From Shewanella sp. HN-41 (lineage in GTDB: Bacteria > Pseudomonadota > Gammaproteobacteria > Enterobacterales > Shewanellaceae), in contig NZ_AFOZ01000034.1 of NCBI RefSeq assembly GCF_000217915.1, positions 1 through 64,000 of the forward strand: a stretch of 64,000 nt of DNA, written 5' to 3'. Numbering within the stretch: the stretch's first letter is position 1; the number at the start of each line of letters is the position of its first letter. The position numbers were made by a program, and so were the translations under genes. Positions 60,391 through 64,000 of the stretch are shown here, piece after piece. The notes below the pieces were generated by a model. It worked only from the letters and a program-made list of their open reading frames with translations. It was not told where the DNA came from and searched no databases.

Positions 60391-61423
60391 CACCAGCACC
60401 ACCGCCTAACATGATTTCACCACTATCACTCAAACGACGGGCAATCGACAAAATTTCTTTTTGGGCAATTTCCACTTCGCTGATACGGATTGGGCCCATC
60501 GCCTCGAGATCATCACGTAATAGCTCAGCGGCACGTTTAGACATATTGCCAAGAATTTTATCCTTCAACTGATCGTCGGTGCCCTTGAGTGCCTTCATCA
60601 ACACATCTTGCTGCACTTCACGCAACAAGGTCTGAATACCACGGTCGTCCACATCGATAAGGTTTTCGAACACGAACATAAGATCTTGGATTTGTTGCGC
60701 CATTTCCTCGTCGGATTCGCGCATGGTCTCCATCAACTGGCTTTCGATACCCGTATCTAAGTAGTTCATAATGTTGGCGGCCGCTTTTAATCCACCCATC
60801 TTAGCCGCTTGTGCACCACCTTGACCGGCGAACTGTTTCTCCATGATATCGTTCAGTTCTTGTAATGCCGCGGGTTGCACTTCTTCAAGATTCGCAATCC
60901 GCATCATTAAGTCTAAACGGGTATTCTCGGGGAATTGGCCAAAAATTTCCGCGGCCTGGTCTGGCTCTAAATACGATAAAACAATGGTTTGGATCTGCGG
61001 ATGTTCGTTTTGAATAATAGTGGCGACTTGGCGCGCATCCATCCACTTGAGAGAATCTAGGCCCTTAGCACCACTGCCCATAATGATCTGTTCAATCAAA
61101 TTACCGGCTTTGTCTTCACCTAAAGCCGCGGTCAATGCCTTACGAACGAACTCTTCGCTATTGAAACCAATGGAGGAATACTTTTGAATATCATCGAGAA
61201 ACAGCTTATGCACGCCGATGACTTTCTCTTGCCCAAAGTCTTCCATTGCCGCCATGGCCATACCCACCTTCTGCACTTGCTTTGGTTCTAAGTGCTTGAG
61301 GATAGAGGCGGCATCGGCTTCGCTCAGACTTAAGAGTAAGATTGCCGTTTTTTCGATACCGCTCATGTCCTTCACATTAAAGCTTGGAACCTCAGCGACT
61401 TCTTTTGTTTTATTCTCAGCCAT
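60377..61423 (-). CDS. fliG: Flagellar motor switch protein FliG
   Basis: Rotor protein that touches the stator and sits on FliF. 348 residues: N-terminal domain (GIEKTAILLLSLSEADAASI), middle domain with EHPQIQTIVLSYLEPDQAAE, and C-terminal torque domain with charged helix (MSKRAAELLRDDLEAMGPIR). Extended C-terminus [14 protein letters not shown] is usual in this group. Start overlaps the fliF stop by 8 bases. Confidence 0.96.
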   Translation of the reverse strand: MAENKTKEVAEVPSFNVKDMSGIEKTAILLLSLSEADAASILKHLEPKQVQKVGMAMAAMEDFGQEKVIGVHKLFLDDIQKYSSIGFNSEEFVRKALTAALGEDKAGNLIEQIIMGSGAKGLDSLKWMDARQVATIIQNEHPQIQTIVLSYLEPDQAAEIFGQFPENTRLDLMMRIANLEEVQPAALQELNDIMEKQFAGQGGAQAAKMGGLKAAANIMNYLDTGIESQLMETMRESDEEMAQQIQDLMFVFENLIDVDDRGIQTLLREVQQDVLMKALKGTDDQLKDKILGNMSKRAAELLRDDLEAMGPIRISEVEIAQKEILSIARRLSDSGEIMLGGGAGDEFL

Positions 61424-63113
61424 TGTCTTGTAACCAGTTTTTCACGACTTGAGTAGAAAGCTCGGGCTCATTCGCCACAAGCGCACGGATAGCTTTAATC
61501 ATATCATCATCTTTATGAAGATTAGGGATAAGAATTGAGCCATCATCGGCATAACTGTATTCAGCATCTTTAGTATTGAGCATACCTAAGGTATCGGCGG
61601 CGTACTGATCTTCAATCTCCGCCAGTTCGTTACCTAATCTTGAGTCCTCTGGCATATTCACGCTATCAGGGTAGATTAAGCGTTTTAGCATTGGACGAAC
61701 CACGGCCAAAATCAACACTAAGATCACCAGAGCCCCCACACCCAGTTTAACTGCGCGCCAGAACCAAGGTTGCTCCCATAATTCTGGAGCCGGTACATCC
61801 TCTACCAGTTGATCCATAAAGGGCACAGTGACGACCTCTAATACATCACCACGCTGGGTACTGAAACCGACAGCACCTTCTAATAAACGACGAATATTAG
61901 TCAGTTCTTGCTCGGTACGAGCCACTCGTGCCACTTGGCCATTCTCACCTGCGGCGCCGGGTTTAAAATCGACCGCAACCGACACACTGATACGGCGTAC
62001 TACGCCAATTTGCTGACGGGTGTGGCTAATAGTGGTATCGAGCTCAAAGTTTCGGGTCGCTTCTCGGTGGGAATTGCCCGCAGTAACGCTTTCTGCCGCC
62101 TCTGTCGTTGCATCCTGTGGAATATTTGACTCCATAGGAGGCTGATTCGACAAGGCTCCAGGAATGCCGCCACTTGCCCCCCCCGTGGTATTATTTTCAA
62201 CCGTCATTTCGCTGCGAAGTGACGGCAAGTCAGGATTAAAGCGTTTTGCCGTTTGCTCTACCGCAGTAAAATCCATGCTGACATCAACCTGAGAGGTAAA
62301 ATTTTCAGGGCCTAGGATGGGCACCAGAATCGATTCTATCTTAGTACGGTACTCAGCTTCCTTTTGTTGAACTAGTTCGAGTTCACGGCGGGCCCTGGCT
62401 GAGACGCCATCTTGGCTACCAGAATTGAGTAAGCGGCCATTTGAATCGGTCACAGTCACACGGGAGGGTTCCAAGCCTTGCACGGCAGAGGCGACGATAT
62501 CGACAATCGCATCGACCTCACCTTGACCCAAACCACCACGGCGCGTGTTGATAACCACGGTCGCACTCGGTTGAGAGGTATTACGGGCAAAGACATTTTC
62601 CTTAGGCAAGGCGAGGATAACCTTAGCACGGCTGACACTCTGTAACTGCTCAATTGCGCGGGCTAAATTCTCTTCTTGGCTGTGCTTAAGGCGCGCCTGC
62701 TCCATTCTTTGACTGACGCCAAAACCGCTGTCTTGGGTTAAAAAATCTTTGCTTGAGGCTGCGCCATCGATACCCGCACGACTTAACATCATTTTGACTT
62801 CTTGATATTTGTCTTCGGGCACCTTGATCACATCGACTTCGATCTGATACTTGATCTTGTTTTTATCAAGCACATCGAGCACTTGTACCATTTCCTGGGT
62901 TTCCATTTTACCCAATGGACGATACTCAGGCTCTTGAGCCCATATCATGACAAAAACGGCTAACGCTAAACAAATGGCCAAGGCTAAAATCATAGTGATC
63001 TGGCGCATCATGTCGACACCACCAAAGCTCCCCATCACGCCTGATTTATGTTCTTGCTGGACACCTTGGTCCACTAAGCCGGAATTCGACCCGACAATCA
63101 TTTCTGTGCTCAC
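61416..63113 (-). CDS. fliF: Flagellar MS-ring protein FliF
   Basis: Builds the MS ring in the inner membrane. 565 residues: first helix ITMILALAICLALAVFVMIW (about 40-60), ring-building motifs (PEDKYQEVKMMLSRAGIDGA, ERELARAIEQL-type helix), the RBM3 insert, second helix (AVKLGVGALVILVLILAVVR, about 455-475), and a C-terminal FliG-binding tail (IRALVANEPELSTQVVKNWL). Intact. Confidence 0.96.
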   Translation of the reverse strand: MSTEMIVGSNSGLVDQGVQQEHKSGVMGSFGGVDMMRQITMILALAICLALAVFVMIWAQEPEYRPLGKMETQEMVQVLDVLDKNKIKYQIEVDVIKVPEDKYQEVKMMLSRAGIDGAASSKDFLTQDSGFGVSQRMEQARLKHSQEENLARAIEQLQSVSRAKVILALPKENVFARNTSQPSATVVINTRRGGLGQGEVDAIVDIVASAVQGLEPSRVTVTDSNGRLLNSGSQDGVSARARRELELVQQKEAEYRTKIESILVPILGPENFTSQVDVSMDFTAVEQTAKRFNPDLPSLRSEMTVENNTTGGASGGIPGALSNQPPMESNIPQDATTEAAESVTAGNSHREATRNFELDTTISHTRQQIGVVRRISVSVAVDFKPGAAGENGQVARVARTEQELTNIRRLLEGAVGFSTQRGDVLEVVTVPFMDQLVEDVPAPELWEQPWFWRAVKLGVGALVILVLILAVVRPMLKRLIYPDSVNMPEDSRLGNELAEIEDQYAADTLGMLNTKDAEYSYADDGSILIPNLHKDDDMIKAIRALVANEPELSTQVVKNWLQDNG

Positions 63114-63146
63114 GATTCGTACCTGCTGATTGGGTTATTCACTGGC

Positions 63147-63482
63147 CTAAACAGGCATACTCATTATTTCTTTATAAGCTTCAACAAGTTTATTACGCAC
63201 TTGCACCGTCGCTTCAAAGGCAACACTGGCTTTTTCACGGGCAATAACAGTATCGGATAGGCTAACAGTCGTGTCCCCCATCTCCAAGCGTGTGGCTAAG
63301 TTTGACGACGTCGACTGTAGACCACTGACATTGCCAACCGCTTGGGAGAGCAACTGTCCAAAATCGGCACCACTTGTATTATTCACTTGCTGCATGATAT
63401 TTGGGGAAATACCAAAAGATGGGGTAATTTCACCTTTAAGTGACTGCATTTCCTGCAGTAATGAATTGGCGCCTATTTGCAT
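63147..63482 (-). CDS. fliE: Flagellar hook-basal body protein FliE
   Basis: Joins the MS ring to the rod. 111 residues from MQIGANSLLQEMQSLKGEIT. A longer open frame to 63554 would run across the sigma-54 promoter and is rejected. The C-terminal part (KASVAFEATVQVRNKLVEAY) is the conserved rod-junction helix. First gene of the fliEFGHIJ transcript. Confidence 0.93.
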   Translation of the reverse strand: MQIGANSLLQEMQSLKGEITPSFGISPNIMQQVNNTSGADFGQLLSQAVGNVSGLQSTSSNLATRLEMGDTTVSLSDTVIAREKASVAFEATVQVRNKLVEAYKEIMSMPV

Positions 63483-63538
63483 GCTGAGCTCCCAGTCGTC
63501 GAGTTCTTGACGATCAAAATATCTATAGCAGGGATAAT

Positions 63539-63553
63539 GCAAAATAGCGGCCA
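63539..63553 (-). promoter_or_regulatory. Sigma-54 promoter of the fliE operon
   Basis: Minus-strand TGGCCGCTATTTTGC has the GG-N10-GC spacing and lies 57 bases upstream of the fliE start. It follows the end of flrC, whose product activates such promoters in related bacteria. Confidence 0.8.
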
Positions 63554-63698
63554 AGTTTAAACAAGGCCAGTTTGCGAGGAAAAACCATTGAAGGAAATAG
63601 CTATTGGGCCAAAAACTGACGCATAAAATAGGCCTTAGTCAACGAATAAGGCCTCAATACAGAGGGAACAACGCACCGAAGTTCTTTTAATCAAAAGA

Positions 63699-64000
63699 TT
63701 AACTGGGCAATTGAATACCCATATCGCGCATTCGAGCCATTTTATACCTCAGGGTTCTCGCACTGATCCCCAGCTTTTCAGCAACCAGCTTTCGACTGCC
63801 TTGGCACTGGGTTAAGGTTTCTAAAATGATCACATGTTCCTGTGCTTTTAGCTCCTCCCCCAGCCCTTCTGGCTCAGTGGCAAACTCCATATCATCTGTG
63901 ATTAACGGCACATCCTGAGCATCGATAATAATATCATTGGCCGTAATTACAGCACCGGCTCGCAGGATCAAAGCTCTTTGGATCACATTGTCTAACTCGC
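63699..64000 (-). CDS. flrC: Flagellar sigma-54 activator FlrC, C-terminal end (partial)
   Basis: Only the last 100 or so residues are inside the window; the frame stays open at the right edge. Visible parts are the end of the AAA+ domain region (ELDNVIQRALILRAGAVITA) and the Fis-type DNA-binding helix-turn-helix (QCQGSRKLVAEKLGISARTL, then RYKMARMRDMGIQLPS). Position just before fliE and its sigma-54 promoter points to FlrC (response regulator of the FlrBC pair) rather than FlrA. Confidence 0.88.
   Translation of the reverse strand, partial: ELDNVIQRALILRAGAVITANDIIIDAQDVPLITDDMEFATEPEGLGEELKAQEHVIILETLTQCQGSRKLVAEKLGISARTLRYKMARMRDMGIQLPS

Noticed and set aside
63483..63554. Extended fliE start at 63554
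   Set aside because: It would place the start inside the sigma-54 promoter core. The start at 63482 gives the normal family N-terminus.

Overview
The window looks like a Shewanella-type marine gammaproteobacterial chromosome. The evidence is the gene order and protein features: a polar flagellar/chemotaxis operon of the flrC-fliEFGHIJKLMNOPQR-flhBAFG-fliA-cheYZAB-parC-parP-cheW-fipA type, an RfaH-linked O-antigen locus, and a POT peptide transporter. The species cannot be fixed from the sequence alone. No tRNA, rRNA, CRISPR array or transposase gene was seen.

Left part (about 0.5-29.2 kb, all on the minus strand): a surface polysaccharide (O-antigen/capsule) locus, transcribed right to left. 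It begins with its own RfaH-type antiterminator gene (28689-29189). A long leader follows, with a perfect ops/JUMPstart core (GGCGGTAGCGTG) and two degenerate copies at exact 80-bp spacing. Next come an SLBB export protein, a four-helix-bundle protein, Wzz, a decayed rmlB, Wzx, a radical-SAM/pyruvyl-transferase fusion, several glycosyltransferases and a broken Wzy. After these is a colanic-acid-like GDP-fucose block (gmd, fcl, gmm, manC, manB). The last genes could make and load UDP-QuiNAc (4-reductase, initiating sugar-phosphate transferase, WbpM-like 4,6-dehydratase). A terminator at 1881-1912 closes the operon, and beyond it lies a dead second copy of glmM. At least five genes in this locus are interrupted (glmM, fcl, wzy, the radical-SAM fusion, rmlB). 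The roughly 30 kb flagellar block shows no interruption, which argues for real decay of the sugar locus rather than uniform sequencing error. Base composition is also patchy: a GC-richer segment (about 16.3-18.5 kb) begins and ends inside genes.

Middle (29.2-34.2 kb): a plus-strand POT peptide transporter, a response regulator with a degenerate PP2C-like output domain, and an MlaA-family protein. These sit among repeat-rich spacers. Two repeat types recur across the window. One is a composite element bounded by ATTCCC-N8-GGGAAT palindromes. The other is a set of short varied hairpins joined by CTAG or CCGTA linkers, found mostly just after gene ends.

Right part (34.2-64 kb): a plus-strand FliK-like protein and free-standing FlhB-C-terminal (FlhX) protein converge on the minus-strand flagellar/chemotaxis cluster. 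Sigma-54 promoters (GG-N10-GC) are visible before fliE, fliK and flhA. The distal genes encode polar-placement factors (FlhF, FlhG, ParC, ParP, FipA), and CheA carries a three-fold repeated acidic motif in its linker. The window ends inside flrC.
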